64,000 nt of DNA from Pseudomonadota bacterium (GTDB taxonomy: Bacteria > Pseudomonadota > Gammaproteobacteria > Acidiferrobacterales > UBA6901). The DNA lies in contig JAKASJ010000015.1 in NCBI GenBank assembly GCA_021819085.1, positions 17,623 through 81,622 of the forward strand. The letters run 5' to 3'. The notes under the pieces were generated by a model. The model was given only the letters and a program-made list of their open reading frames with translations. It was not told the DNA's origin and did no database searches. The position numbers and the translations under genes are program-made. Of this stretch, positions 42,238 through 53,221 are shown piece after piece (position 1 is the first letter of the stretch; every line of letters starts with the position of its first letter).

Positions 42238-43548
42238 ATGCAAAAATTAAGTGCCCTGCTTCAAAGGCTCGAAATCAGCAGGTCTTCGGCTCCAGGCGTC
42301 CTCGATACTTCTCTATTTTTGCTGTCAGCACTTCTGCCAGCGGCTTACCTGACCGTAAGAAATCCCAATCTCCTTGGACTTCTGGGAATTCTCATTCTGC
42401 TGGCTTCACTGATCGTCCTTTGGCGCGAAAAATCGATTCGTAAGCAAATATCCGAAATATATAAATTGCGACTGGTTCTTGTATCAATGGCGCTTCCCAC
42501 GATAGCGCTTCTTATCGCGGAACCCTTGAGACTCGATTTCCATTTGCGGGATTTTGACGGCCCCTCAAGAATGTTGATGGTCATTCCCATCTTATTCGCG
42601 CTGTACATACGAAGAATCGACTTTTCCAAAGCAATACTGCTGGCCTTGCCTTTGGATCTCATCGCAACTCTTATCTATGCCATATCCCAGGGTTACGAAT
42701 TAGCAGGCCGACTCACCGTCAAACACATGAACCCAATTCTCTGGGGGGACTCGGCCATGGTGTTTGGGTTCATGTGCCTGTATGGCATTCGTTCAACGGA
42801 TTCAATCGCCAGGAAGACATACCTGCTTGTCGGGCTGGTTGTGGGTGTTTTCATGTCCATTCTTTCCCAATCCAGGGGGGGATGGGTCGCCGGGGGCGTC
42901 CTTTTATTGCTCTGGGGATGGCTTCACCGCAAGACGATGTCCCGGCGTCAGCTGATGGCCGTCACGGCCGGAATGATCGCGACAGGAATTTTGCTGTATT
43001 TTTTTTCTGCAATTGTCCATTACCGGGTTGACACCGCATACAGAGGTCTATATGGCTGGATAACAGGCAGCGATACCCAGACCCCGACTGGCCTTCGATT
43101 GACCATGTGGAAAATCGGGCTTTACTTGTTCTTGAAACATCCGCTTCTTGGGTATGGCGATCATCAACTGATGCCCTATTTGAATGATCCGTATATCCGC
43201 TCGTTTGCTGATCCTGTATCTATTCATGGTATCCAGTGTTGTGGCCCCCATAACGAAATCATCGCGCAGCTGCTCCGTTCCGGAGTTTTCGGGATTCTGA
43301 GCCTTGCCGGAACTTACTTTATCCCTATATATTATTTTGGAAAGATTTATTCCGAATCGAGGAGAACGAATGTAGCTGCAGCTCAGGCAATCTGTTTGAT
43401 CATCGGCTATTTTGTCAGCGCTCTGACCATTGAAATGCTTACCCTTAAAGTTGCATGGACATTTTATGCTCTTTTCATGGCGGGTCTGATATCGGATGTC
43501 GCATGGCAGCGCGCAAAAAGTTCCGCTTTCAGCATGGCATCAGCATGA
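42238..43548 (+). CDS. O-antigen ligase/polymerase family (WaaL-like)
   Basis: Multi-TM with SQSRGGWVAGGVLLLLWG and late loop GYGDHQLMPYL...CCGPHNEIIAQLLRSGVFG. Confidence 0.87.
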   Translation: MQKLSALLQRLEISRSSAPGVLDTSLFLLSALLPAAYLTVRNPNLLGLLGILILLASLIVLWREKSIRKQISEIYKLRLVLVSMALPTIALLIAEPLRLDFHLRDFDGPSRMLMVIPILFALYIRRIDFSKAILLALPLDLIATLIYAISQGYELAGRLTVKHMNPILWGDSAMVFGFMCLYGIRSTDSIARKTYLLVGLVVGVFMSILSQSRGGWVAGGVLLLLWGWLHRKTMSRRQLMAVTAGMIATGILLYFFSAIVHYRVDTAYRGLYGWITGSDTQTPTGLRLTMWKIGLYLFLKHPLLGYGDHQLMPYLNDPYIRSFADPVSIHGIQCCGPHNEIIAQLLRSGVFGILSLAGTYFIPIYYFGKIYSESRRTNVAAAQAICLIIGYFVSALTIEMLTLKVAWTFYALFMAGLISDVAWQRAKSSAFSMASA

Positions 43549-43830
43549 AGAACTGGTCCTTCAGCCGAGTCTTCACCTTTCAGTGCGCACTTTACGGCGA
43601 ATCCCCGGGTTTCGCGGTATACTTGCCGTTCGGTATCCCGAAACACCTGTTCATCCGGTTGCGACAATGCCCACTGCTTACCGCTGGAAGACGAAATTCA
43701 AAGGGACGCCCGGCCGAGCAAATCTCCTGCATCGGGCCCTCTATGATCGTTCCGGGCTAACCTCTAAGTCAGCGCCACCGGGTTTGGGACAATGACCGGG
43801 CCGGCCCGCGACCAAGACTGAACTCTCTCC

Positions 43831-44871
43831 ATGTGGAACCTCGGCAAACTCACGAGCACGGTTCAGCACAACTGCCACATCTCTGATGCACAGCACGCCG
43901 GCGACTTCACACTGTGCATCTATCTGCTGAGAATGCGTGAGTTCTATCGCTGGGAACACGAGATTCCGCTCTCTGGCCCGCTGCCCAACGATGAAGTGGG
44001 TGCCTGGCTCGAAGAGCGGGAACGCCTGTGGGATCAGCTGGCATCCAGTTCCTACGAAGCGCTCCCTCTCGGCGACACCCTGACGGATCCCTTCGATTCG
44101 GCCGCGGTCAACCGTGAGCTTGCGCCGCGCGGCTATATCTACAGTGCTGGCTACGGACGCTACAACAAGCCTCATTTCTTTCTCGGCGCGCTTGCCCGTG
44201 CCGAGACACGCTCGGGCTTCGCGGTCTATACCTCATCGTGCGAATATGCCCGCGACCTGGTGGCGCCGCCGGCAATGCTGCAGGACAGGAACATCTTCGT
44301 GTGCCGGGAATCGGTGCGGCGCTTCCTGTGGGAGAAAATCGAGGAATGGCGCTGGAACCGCAAGAACGAAGCCATGGGGCGAGCGCTCGCCGAATCCGGC
44401 TTCGATACCGAGGTACACCGCGGGCTCGAGCGCATGACGGACGAGCAGACCGAATCGATGATCCTCCACGAGCTTGGCGAGGGCATGGCAGGAGCCCTGC
44501 TCGGCGAGGACTGGAACGCGATGCTGCTCACGCTCTCGCGTTCCAAGGCAGAGATCATGGCACGCGCCGTGCGCGACCTGCTCGCTGACTGCCTTTCGAC
44601 CCTGCCCGTCCTGCTGGACGACGGTAACGTCGCCGCCCTGCACTTCTATTTCGCGACCTTCTCTGGCATGCGCAGACATCTGTATCCCGAGGTGCTCGAA
44701 GCCTACCGCCTGTGGGCATCGGACCACGATCCGCAGCCACTGCGGCGTGCGATCGACGACGGCACGGATCGCTGGCTGACGGCTGCCCAGGCGATACTCG
44801 ATCTCTATCGCCGCACCGGGTCGCTGGCCGGCGATGCCATCGAAAACCTTCTGGAAGCGGCTCCCTACTGA
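43831..44871 (+). CDS. conserved hypothetical protein (Sfum_1244-like)
   Basis: MWNLGKLTSTVQHNCHISDAQHAGDFTLCIYLLRMREFYRWE...; family name recalled, not searched. Confidence 0.7.
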   Translation: MWNLGKLTSTVQHNCHISDAQHAGDFTLCIYLLRMREFYRWEHEIPLSGPLPNDEVGAWLEERERLWDQLASSSYEALPLGDTLTDPFDSAAVNRELAPRGYIYSAGYGRYNKPHFFLGALARAETRSGFAVYTSSCEYARDLVAPPAMLQDRNIFVCRESVRRFLWEKIEEWRWNRKNEAMGRALAESGFDTEVHRGLERMTDEQTESMILHELGEGMAGALLGEDWNAMLLTLSRSKAEIMARAVRDLLADCLSTLPVLLDDGNVAALHFYFATFSGMRRHLYPEVLEAYRLWASDHDPQPLRRAIDDGTDRWLTAAQAILDLYRRTGSLAGDAIENLLEAAPY

Positions 44872-44973
44872 ATCGCGGGCCCGGGCTTCCCGCTGCCGGC
44901 CAGTCCTGATAATGTGGTCGCCAGCCGGCGCCCGGAGGGCGCGTGTACGCGCCGGCATCAACACGAGGCAGGC

Positions 44974-45567
44974 ATGAAGCTCAAGATCATCGTCGACGAC
45001 AGCGTACGGGAAATAGACGTGCCGCAGGACCTGCTGGCGAGCGCGGAAGATTTTTTCCGGAAGATGGACAGCGACATGGACCGCGGCTGGCGCATGGGTC
45101 CCGAATTCATCGACAACCCCGACCAGACCAACCGCTGCCAGATCGCCGCCGACAAGCTGCTCGCCTCTATCAGCACCGGCAACTCCAGCCTGGCTATGCT
45201 GATGGCCGGATACATCCTCAAACGCCAGCCGGGCGTTACCGGCGTGCGTATCGACACCGGCGGGGAACCGCTCGGCACCGAGCTCATCTTCGGATCCGAT
45301 GGCTCCGGCGTACCGCCGCATACCGGCGCGCCTTCGGGCGAAAAGACCGTCTCCACCGGCATGGCACGCGCGGACGCCATCGCCCTCGCCGAAAAGGAAG
45401 TGACCCAGGTATACCGTGTCGGACAGGCATACCGCTTCGCCGCGCGCGATCCCGGGACAGGCCGGTGGATCGAGTCGCCGCTCATGTCGAGCCTTGAGGA
45501 AGCACAGCAGCAGCGGATGGAAGCCTTCGATGAGCGCTTCGAGCAACTGACGGGCTGCACACGCTGA
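44974..45567 (+). CDS. hypothetical protein
   Basis: MKLKIIVDDSVREIDVPQDLLASAEDFFRKMDSDMDRGWRMG; strong codon bias, same orientation as neighbours. Confidence 0.7.
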   Translation: MKLKIIVDDSVREIDVPQDLLASAEDFFRKMDSDMDRGWRMGPEFIDNPDQTNRCQIAADKLLASISTGNSSLAMLMAGYILKRQPGVTGVRIDTGGEPLGTELIFGSDGSGVPPHTGAPSGEKTVSTGMARADAIALAEKEVTQVYRVGQAYRFAARDPGTGRWIESPLMSSLEEAQQQRMEAFDERFEQLTGCTR

Positions 45568-45626
45568 AGGCCGCGCAGCGGCAGCGATAATCCACCACGG
45601 CCGGGCTGGACCCGCCTCCGATAGAA

Positions 45627-46199
45627 ATGATCGAAGTCAAACCCCACAGCTTCATCTACGAAATCCGGGGCGCGCTCGCCGCCGACGTGTGCCGGGAGAT
45701 GATCCGGCGCTTCGAAGCCAATCCGGAACAGCAGTACGCCGGACGCATCGGCCAGGCTGCCGGTCTGGAACAGTCGATAAAGAAATCCACCGACCTGCGC
45801 ATCAGCGGCCGCACGGACTGGAAGGACATTGACGGCATACTGGTGCGCTCCCTGATGCAGAACTTCCGGGTCCTGGCAGCCCGGTTTCCATTTTTCGCCG
45901 CCAATTCCTTCAAGGACATGGGTTACAACCTGCAGCGCACCCTGCCCGGAGAGTACTACCACTGGCACGTGGACGGAGGACCGGGCGAGTTCAGCCAGCG
46001 CCAGCTGGTCGCAATCTGGTACCTCAATGAGGTTGCCGGTCCCGGGGGCGAAACCGAGTTTCTGTCCCAGGACGTCAGAATTCGGCCCGAGGAAGGCAAG
46101 CTGCTTCTGTTTCCACCCTTCTGGACCCACGGTCATCGCGGCGTCACCCTGCAGCAAGGCGTCAAGTACATCGCGACCACCTGGGTCTGCTTCGCCTGA
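45627..46199 (+). CDS. 2OG-Fe(II) oxygenase, prolyl 4-hydroxylase-like
   Basis: YYHWHVDGGPGEFSQRQLVAIWYLNEVAGPGGETEFLSQ...FWTHGHRG. Confidence 0.88.
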   Translation: MIEVKPHSFIYEIRGALAADVCREMIRRFEANPEQQYAGRIGQAAGLEQSIKKSTDLRISGRTDWKDIDGILVRSLMQNFRVLAARFPFFAANSFKDMGYNLQRTLPGEYYHWHVDGGPGEFSQRQLVAIWYLNEVAGPGGETEFLSQDVRIRPEEGKLLLFPPFWTHGHRGVTLQQGVKYIATTWVCFA

Positions 46200-46223
46200 T
46201 CCATTGCACTGCACCGTCATCTC

Positions 46224-46946
46224 GTGACCGCCGCCCCCGTCCCGCTCGTCGTCACACTGGTCTGCGCGTTCACCTATTCCATCGAGATCGTCTTCGGGCT
46301 CGCCGGGACCATTCTGATGCTCGCCGTGCTCACCTTGTTCTACAGCGCCAAGACCCTGGTGGTCTACTCGGTCCTGCCGCAGACCCTGGTCGGCATCATC
46401 GGCCTCGCGCGCTCACCACGCACCGTGCGCATCGGGTTCCTCGGCGGCATGCTTGCGTTCGCCACACTCGGGGGCGGCCTCGGCTTCTTTCTCTTCTACC
46501 GCGTCCCGGCGCATGTCTTCCGCTACCTCCTGGCAACGATCATCACCCTGGCCGGCCTTCATCTGGTTGCAGGCCCTCGTCGCCTGCGCCTGCACGCGGC
46601 CGGCGGCCGTGTACTGGACACCCTGGCGGGGATGTCGCAGGCGCTGTTCGGCATCAGCGGCCCGATCGCCATAACCCGGCTGCTCGGTACCTTCAGTGAC
46701 AAGACCACCGTGCGCAATTATGCGCTTGCGTTCTTCCTGGCACTCAACATCCTGCGCACAACCGGCTACCTGCTTGCCCACACGATCACCCCTCAGATCG
46801 GCCGGCTTATGCTCGATTCCGGGCCGTTCGTGGCGGTGGCGCTTTGGTTCAGCAACCACCTGCACTTCCGGGTCAACGAGACGCTGTTTCGCCGCGTAGT
46901 GGCGTGGATCATCCTGGCCAGCGGACTGTCGATGTTCTTTCACTGA
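46224..46946 (+). CDS. TSUP family membrane transporter
   Basis: Multi-TM TauE/SafE-like, about 240 aa. Confidence 0.75.
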   Translation: MTAAPVPLVVTLVCAFTYSIEIVFGLAGTILMLAVLTLFYSAKTLVVYSVLPQTLVGIIGLARSPRTVRIGFLGGMLAFATLGGGLGFFLFYRVPAHVFRYLLATIITLAGLHLVAGPRRLRLHAAGGRVLDTLAGMSQALFGISGPIAITRLLGTFSDKTTVRNYALAFFLALNILRTTGYLLAHTITPQIGRLMLDSGPFVAVALWFSNHLHFRVNETLFRRVVAWIILASGLSMFFH

Positions 46947-47011
46947 ACCGGCGGCTTGGTTGTGCCGCATCCGGATGTATAATCCGGTAGTTACAACACC
47001 TGCGAATACCC

Positions 47012-47326
47012 ATGAAAACCAAGTTCATCAAAGCGGCTTCGGCACGCACCCTCCGGCCCGGAACAATGCAGCGGGTCGATCTGGACGGCAGCAGGATCCT
47101 CATCGCCAATGTCGACGGCAGCTACTACGCGGTGGATGATACCTGTTCGCATGAAGACGCCTCGCTCGCCACCGGATCGCTCAAAGGCGAACTCGTGAAA
47201 TGCCCCTTGCATGGCAGCCGCTTCAATGTGCGTACTGGCGAGGCGATGGAGGAGCCTGCGCAGGAGAACCTGCGCACCTATATAGTCCGTGTGGAGGGTG
47301 ATGACATTCTGGTCGGTCTCGGCTGA
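47012..47326 (+). CDS. Rieske-type [2Fe-2S] ferredoxin
   Basis: CSHEDASLATGSLKGELVKCPLHGSRFNVRTG. Confidence 0.94.
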   Translation: MKTKFIKAASARTLRPGTMQRVDLDGSRILIANVDGSYYAVDDTCSHEDASLATGSLKGELVKCPLHGSRFNVRTGEAMEEPAQENLRTYIVRVEGDDILVGLG

Positions 47327-47447
47327 ACAGCAGCGCCGCCAGCACAAGTCGGTGCCGGCCCTGTATGGCGCTGGCGCCGCGATTGTATAATCGGACACCC
47401 CGCTAATCGCCACCGCCAGGACCGGGACCACTCCAGGAGTTTTCCTC

Positions 47448-48563
47448 ATGACCAAGTCCGCCAACGCCGTACCTAGCCACGAAACGTCCCTCAGTTCCGT
47501 GATCCAGCGCATCGCCACCGGTCCGGAGCTCAGCAAGGACATTTCGCAGGAAGAGGCACACAGCGCCATGCGCCAGATCCTCGAGAAGCGTGCAGATCCG
47601 GTTCAGGCCGGGGTGTTCCTCATCGCGCTGCGCATGAAGCGCGAGACCGACGAGGAGAACCTGGGCATCCTCGATGCGCTGCGCGAGAAGACCCTGACAG
47701 TCACCGCGGCGGTCGATGAAGTCGTGGACATTGGCGATCCCTACGATGGCTACGCGCGCTCGCTGCCGGCATCGCCCTTTCTGCCAGCGCTCCTTGCCGC
47801 CTGCGGCGTACCTGCGGTCTCGCACGGCGTGGAGAGCATCGGCCCCAAGTACGGTGTGACCCATCATCAGGTTCTGCGTGCTGCCGGCGTCCCGGTGGAT
47901 CTCACACCCGGGCAGGCGGCAGCGCGCGTGGCGGATCCGGCGGTCGGCTGGTCGTATGTGGACCAGAGTGCGTTCTGTCCGTCGTTGCACGATCTCACCG
48001 GCTTGCGCCGGCTTATCGTCAAGCGTCCGGTACTTACGACCATCGAAACGCTTCTCGGACCCATCCGCGGCCGGCGGAGCACGCATCTGATAACCGGCTA
48101 CGTGCACAAACCCTACGCGCGCGTCTATGCCATGCTCGCGCGCCATTCCGGCTTCGATACAGCGCTGCTCGTGCGCGGCGTCGAGGGCGGCGTCATCCCG
48201 TCTCTGCGTCAGGCCGGAAAGCTTTATTTCTACCATGACCGCGGCGAAGAGCAGTCCCTGGACCTCGACCCGCTCGCGCTCGGCATCGACCAGGCGCAGC
48301 GCGCCGCGCCTCTGCCGCCCGAGCTCGCCTTGCCGGAAGGTGTCGAGAATGCGCGGCTCGACACCGCCGCCGTAGCCGCGGCTGCGGCGCAGGCCGGTGC
48401 TGCGGCGCTCGGTGGCGCGGCTGGACCGGTGCGCGACAGCCTGATCTATGCGGCGTCGATCTGCCTGTGGCACCTCGGGCGCCACGACTCCCTCGCCGCC
48501 GCCGCACAGCAAGTGCGGCATGTGCTCGACTCGGGCGCGGCACGCGCACGTCTGCAGTCCTGA
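47448..48563 (+). CDS. anthranilate phosphoribosyltransferase-like (TrpD2/YbiB-type) protein
   Basis: TrpD-like N-terminal helical domain (AHSAMRQILEKRADPVQAGVFLIALRMKRET) and SHGVESIGPKYGVTHHQVLRAAG. Confidence 0.82.
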   Translation: MTKSANAVPSHETSLSSVIQRIATGPELSKDISQEEAHSAMRQILEKRADPVQAGVFLIALRMKRETDEENLGILDALREKTLTVTAAVDEVVDIGDPYDGYARSLPASPFLPALLAACGVPAVSHGVESIGPKYGVTHHQVLRAAGVPVDLTPGQAAARVADPAVGWSYVDQSAFCPSLHDLTGLRRLIVKRPVLTTIETLLGPIRGRRSTHLITGYVHKPYARVYAMLARHSGFDTALLVRGVEGGVIPSLRQAGKLYFYHDRGEEQSLDLDPLALGIDQAQRAAPLPPELALPEGVENARLDTAAVAAAAAQAGAAALGGAAGPVRDSLIYAASICLWHLGRHDSLAAAAQQVRHVLDSGAARARLQS

Positions 48564-48573
48564 GGCCACGCCC

Positions 48574-49248
48574 ATGATGCTTCGCATCCCGTCGGTCCTC
48601 GCCCCGGATGAACTCGCTGCCGCCACCCACATCCTCGCCGCGGCGCGCTTCGTCGATGGCCGCCTGTCGGCCGGCTCGGCCGCGCGCCGGGTGAAGAACA
48701 ACGAAGAAGCCGACAGAACCTCGCGCGAACTGACTCAGCTCGACAATCTGGTGATGGGAAAACTCGTACAGCATCCCCTGTACCGCAACGGCGCACTGCC
48801 CCTGAGGGTCGCCGCACCCTTCTATGCTCGCTACCTGCCGGGACGGGCCTACGGCGATCATGTGGACGACCCGGTGATGGGCGCGGACGGAACGCTGTAC
48901 CGTTCGGACATCGCCATCACGATTTTTCTCAATGACCCGGCGCACTACGATGGCGGCGAGCTCGAAATTCGCACACCTTTCGGAAGCAACAGCGTCAAGC
49001 TGCCGGCGGGCGATGCCGTGCTGTACCCCGCGTCCAGCCTGCACCGCGTCGCGCCGGTGACGCGCGGTGAGCGCCTGGTGGCCGTGACCTGGGCGCAAAG
49101 CCTGGTACGCGACCCGGCGCGGCGCGAACTGCTGTATGAGCTCAACCAGGCGCGCGAAGCCCTGCTCGAAAAATCCCCGGATGCACCCGAGACCGCACGC
49201 GTCAATACGGCCTACGTCAACCTGGTGCGCATGTGGAGTGAATTCTGA
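48574..49248 (+). CDS. PKHD-type Fe(II)/2OG hydroxylase (PiuC/YbiX-like)
   Basis: [11 protein letters not shown]...[21 protein letters not shown]...[17 protein letters not shown]. Confidence 0.93.
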   Translation: MMLRIPSVLAPDELAAATHILAAARFVDGRLSAGSAARRVKNNEEADRTSRELTQLDNLVMGKLVQHPLYRNGALPLRVAAPFYARYLPGRAYGDHVDDPVMGADGTLYRSDIAITIFLNDPAHYDGGELEIRTPFGSNSVKLPAGDAVLYPASSLHRVAPVTRGERLVAVTWAQSLVRDPARRELLYELNQAREALLEKSPDAPETARVNTAYVNLVRMWSEF

Positions 49249-49283
49249 TCGTGCACGACACGGTTCGTGCAAGGGAGGATGCC

Positions 49284-49694
49284 ATGGATACAAAAGTGCT
49301 CAGAAGCGATGCCGAATGGCGGGAGCAGCTCACCCCCGAGCAGTACCGCGTGACCCGCGAAAAAGGCACGGAACGCGCCTTCACCGGGCAGTACCACGCC
49401 TGCAAGGACGACGGCGTTTACCGCTGCGTCTGCTGCGGCGCGGAGTTGTTCGATTCGCAGGCCAAGTTCGACTCCGGCACCGGCTGGCCGAGCTTCTGGC
49501 AGCCGCTCGCCCGGGAAAATGTCGCGACCGAAGAGGACCGGAACCTGTTCATGAAACGCGTCGAGGTCCACTGCAGCCGCTGCCAGGCGCATCTCGGTCA
49601 CCTGTTCGAAGATGGACCTGCACCGACCGGCCTGCGCTACTGCATCAACTCCGCTTCGCTGCGTCTGGACCGCAAACGCCAGCCGCCGGGGTAA
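49284..49694 (+). CDS. msrB: peptide-methionine (R)-S-oxide reductase
   Basis: [60 protein letters not shown]. Confidence 0.97.
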   Translation: MDTKVLRSDAEWREQLTPEQYRVTREKGTERAFTGQYHACKDDGVYRCVCCGAELFDSQAKFDSGTGWPSFWQPLARENVATEEDRNLFMKRVEVHCSRCQAHLGHLFEDGPAPTGLRYCINSASLRLDRKRQPPG

Positions 49695-49701
49695 CGCGAA
49701 C

Positions 49702-50118
49702 ATGCAGAACCCGTTCCATTACGCCTTCCCGGTACACGATCTTGGCGCCGCACGCGCCTTCTATGGGGGCGTGCTCGGATGCCCCGAGGGACGCAGCGAC
49801 CGGACCTGGGTGGACTTCAATCTCTTCGGGCATCAGATCGTTGCCCATCTCGATCCGCGCACCGAGCCGGTGCGGATCCACAATGCCGTCGATGGCGACG
49901 ATGTCCCCGTGCCGCATTTCGGGGTCGTGCTTGCCATGGCCCAGTGGCGGGATCTCGTCGCACGGCTGCGCGCGGCCGACATGAAGTTCATCATCGAGCC
50001 CGGGATCCGTTTCCGCGGTCAGGTCGGCGAGCAGGCTACTGTCTTCCTGCTGGACCCGAGCGGCAATGCCCTGGAGTTCAAGGCGTTCGCCGATCCCGAT
50101 CGTCTGTTCGCGAAGTAG
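49702..50118 (+). CDS. VOC/glyoxalase family protein
   Basis: [27 protein letters not shown]...[16 protein letters not shown]. Confidence 0.92.
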   Translation: MQNPFHYAFPVHDLGAARAFYGGVLGCPEGRSDRTWVDFNLFGHQIVAHLDPRTEPVRIHNAVDGDDVPVPHFGVVLAMAQWRDLVARLRAADMKFIIEPGIRFRGQVGEQATVFLLDPSGNALEFKAFADPDRLFAK

Positions 50119-50413
50119 CGTCTCTCCCTTCCCGGCGGTTGCACTCATCCGCATGTCTGTGTATTTATATATCGCTTTGCGATACTATTTAACGGATGTT
50201 CAGATGCTGCAAGCGGAATTTCCCTGCCGTGACCTCATCCGGGGTACGCCCCGGTCTGCCGCACTGTCCGCGCGGAACCTGGTCCGATGACCATTCCAGC
50301 GCTGCCCGTGCGATCGCGCCACCTGCGCCTGGGACGCAGCCACGGCGGCGGGAAACGATATCCGTACCCGTTCCAGCCGCGGGCTTCCCTCCTGCATACG
50401 GACCGTCCCTGAC

Positions 50414-52201
50414 ATGGCGACGAATGCCGGAAGAATCGCTCTGAAAAAGGACGAACTGTCCGACTTCACCCGCGACGTCCGCGTGCTGCTGCTCGCGGCG
50501 ATGGCAACGTTGATCGGGGCGGCGGGCGCGGGAACCGCCTACGTCCTGGTCAGGCTCATCGGCGTGATCACCAATCTCGCCTTCTACGCGCGCTTTTCGT
50601 CCGCGTTCGTTTCCCCGACCGCAAGCGTCTTCGGCTTCTGGATCGTGCTGGTTCCGGTGGCGGGCGGGCTGATCGTCGGACTCATGGCACGCTACGGCTC
50701 GGAAAAGATTCGCGGACACGGAATCCCCGAGGCACTGGAGGCGATATTGATCGGCGGCAGCCGCATGGAAGCCAGGGTGGCGTTGCTCAAGCCCCTGGCC
50801 TCCGCGATATCCATCGGCACTGGCGGTCCATTCGGCGCAGAGGGACCGATCATCATGACCGGAGGGGCATTCGGTTCGCTGTTCGCGCAGCTGTTCCGGC
50901 TTTCTGCGGCAGAGCGCAAAACCCTCCTCGTCGCCGGCGCCGCCGCCGGCATGGCGGCAATCTTCGCCACGCCCGTCGCCGCCGTGCTCATCGCGGTCGA
51001 ACTGCTGCTGTTCGAGTGGAAGCCGCGCAGCTTCATTCCCGTGGCGATAGCGGCCGCAGTTGCCGCATCCCTGCGCCCCTTCCTGCTGGGCAGCGGCCCC
51101 ATGTTTCCAGTCGCGCCCCATCCGGCTCCCGGACTGCACGGCATGCTGGTCGCTTTCGCCGTCGGCATCGGCGCAGGCCTCGCCTCAAGCCTCCTGACTC
51201 TTCTCGTATACGCAGTGGAAGACCTGTTTGGCCGCATTCCGCTCCACTGGATGTGGTGGCCCGCGATCGGCGGGCTGTTCGTCGGCATCGGTGGCGCATT
51301 CAATCCGCAGATCCTCGGGGTCGGCTACGACACGATTCGCGCGCTGCTCGGCGGAACCCTCGTCGGCCGGGCCCTGCTGGAACTGCTGGTCGGGAAAACC
51401 CTCATCTGGTGCATTGCACTCGGCTCCGGCACGTCCGGAGGCGTCCTGGCGCCCCTGCTCATCATCGGCGGCGCGCTGGGCGCACTTGAGGCGCACTGGA
51501 TCCCGATCGGCGATCCGAGCCTGTGGGCGATGATCAGCATGGCCGCCATCATGGGTGGAACCATGCGTGCCCCCTTCACGGCCATCGTGTTCATCCTGGA
51601 GTTGACCCACGACGTGAACGTCATGCCGGCACTTCTGGTCGGCTGCATTGCATCCCATGCGGTCACCGTGCTGCTCATGCGCCGCTCCATCCTGACCGAG
51701 AAGATCGCGCGGCGCGGTCACCACATAGCACGCGAATACAGCGTCGACGCCCTGGAAAGGCTGCGCGTGCGCGATGTCATGGACCCGGATCCCGCGACCG
51801 TTCCGGCGAGCATGCCGGTAGCCGACCTGGCCAGCAGAATCGCGCGCGGTGACCCGGCGCTCACGCATCATCATGCCCTGCCGATCGTGGATGAAGACGG
51901 GAGCCTGGCGGGCATCATCACACGCAGCGATATCTTGCGCTCTTTGGGCACCACCGAGCGTACGGCGCTGGAAGCCGGAAGCCGTGAACTCATCGTTGCC
52001 TATGCGGACGAGACGCTGGGCAGTGCCACCGCCCGCATGCTGCGGCGCAATGTCGGACGGCTGCCTGTCGTAAACCGCGATGCCCCGCAGGAAATCGTGG
52101 GCTATCTGGGGCGCCCGAACATACTGGCGGCACGGCTGCGGGAACTCGACGAGGAACAGCTGCGGGAGGCGGGCTGGCCTTCCCGTCCGGGCCGGCACTG
52201 A
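50414..52201 (+). CDS. ClC-type chloride channel/transporter with C-terminal CBS pair
   Basis: GTGGPFGAEGPIIMTGGAFGSL, GSGTSGGVLAPLLIIGG, CBS domains at the C-terminus. Confidence 0.96.
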   Translation: MATNAGRIALKKDELSDFTRDVRVLLLAAMATLIGAAGAGTAYVLVRLIGVITNLAFYARFSSAFVSPTASVFGFWIVLVPVAGGLIVGLMARYGSEKIRGHGIPEALEAILIGGSRMEARVALLKPLASAISIGTGGPFGAEGPIIMTGGAFGSLFAQLFRLSAAERKTLLVAGAAAGMAAIFATPVAAVLIAVELLLFEWKPRSFIPVAIAAAVAASLRPFLLGSGPMFPVAPHPAPGLHGMLVAFAVGIGAGLASSLLTLLVYAVEDLFGRIPLHWMWWPAIGGLFVGIGGAFNPQILGVGYDTIRALLGGTLVGRALLELLVGKTLIWCIALGSGTSGGVLAPLLIIGGALGALEAHWIPIGDPSLWAMISMAAIMGGTMRAPFTAIVFILELTHDVNVMPALLVGCIASHAVTVLLMRRSILTEKIARRGHHIAREYSVDALERLRVRDVMDPDPATVPASMPVADLASRIARGDPALTHHHALPIVDEDGSLAGIITRSDILRSLGTTERTALEAGSRELIVAYADETLGSATARMLRRNVGRLPVVNRDAPQEIVGYLGRPNILAARLRELDEEQLREAGWPSRPGRH

Positions 52202-52263
52202 CGAAAACCTGCGGCAGAACCGCCCTGCGGGGACCCGGGCCCGGAAAGCCGGGCACGCGCGGC

Positions 52264-53136
52264 CTAGCGGCCGGCGCCGGGCATCCCCTCGTCCCCGTTT
52301 AACGCCACCGGCCGGAGCGGGTCCGTGATCCACTCGCTCCAGGAGCCGGCGTAGAGCCTTGCTCCGTGCAGACCGGCGTGTTCCATGGCAAGCAGGTTAT
52401 GGCAAGCCGTCACGCCCGAGCCACACATCTGAACGACGCGATCGGGTGGCAGATCATTGATGAACGTATGGTACAGCGAACGCAGCGCTTCGGGCGGCAG
52501 GAACTCCCCGCCCAGATCGAGGTTGTCCTCGAACGGCAGGTTCACCGCCCCGGGAACATGGCCGGCGACCGGGTCGAGCGGTTCGACATCCCCGCAGAAC
52601 CGCTCCTCGGAGCGCGCATCCATCAGCAGGCATTCGCGCCGCGCCACGGCACGGCGCACGAACTCGCTGTCGACCCACAGGCTGTCGTCGCGATGCGCTT
52701 CGAACTGCACGGGACGCGGTGCGGGCACGGCTGCGGCAACGGGTCGCCCCTCGCGCCGCCATTTCGCAAAACCGCCGTCGAGCAGCGCCACCGCATCGTG
52801 CCCGAGCCAGCGCAGCAACCACCAGAGACGTGCCGCAATGGCGCCGAAGCTGTCGTCGTAGACCACGACCTGTTTGCCCGCCCCGATGCCCCATTCCCCG
52901 AGCGTCCGCGCCAACACTGCGGAATCCGGCAGCGGGTGGCGGCCCGTCCCCGGTGCAACCGGAGCAGCCAGATCCCGATCGAGGTGTGCATAGCGCGCCC
53001 CCGGAACATGTCCGGCGGCATAGGCCCGACCTCCGGCCTCCGTGTCGGTCAGCGTGAACCGGCAGTCCACGATGACCCACTGCGGGTCATCCAGGAATCC
53101 GGACAGCGTCGCGGTATCGATTAGGGTTTTGAACAT
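52264..53136 (-). CDS. tandem-rhodanese thiosulfate/3-mercaptopyruvate sulfurtransferase
   Basis: Two rhodanese domains, active-site MCGSGVTACHNLLAMEHAG. Confidence 0.94.
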   Translation of the reverse strand: MFKTLIDTATLSGFLDDPQWVIVDCRFTLTDTEAGGRAYAAGHVPGARYAHLDRDLAAPVAPGTGRHPLPDSAVLARTLGEWGIGAGKQVVVYDDSFGAIAARLWWLLRWLGHDAVALLDGGFAKWRREGRPVAAAVPAPRPVQFEAHRDDSLWVDSEFVRRAVARRECLLMDARSEERFCGDVEPLDPVAGHVPGAVNLPFEDNLDLGGEFLPPEALRSLYHTFINDLPPDRVVQMCGSGVTACHNLLAMEHAGLHGARLYAGSWSEWITDPLRPVALNGDEGMPGAGR

Positions 53137-53173
53137 TCCTTCTGGAGCCAGCCCGGGACAGCGAGAGCATAAT

Positions 53174-53200
53174 GCTCCCGACCCGGTCCGGGTCGGGAGC
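53174..53200. terminator. strong hairpin between the DsrC-like gene and the rhodanese gene
   Basis: GCTCCCGACCCGG-T-CCGGGTCGGGAGC, 13-bp arms; weak T-tract. Confidence 0.55.
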
Positions 53201-53221
53201 GCATGCCGTACCGGATGTCTC

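Noticed and set aside
44233-45546. 437-aa minus-strand ORF
   Set aside because: Antisense to two better-supported plus-strand genes; shadow composition.
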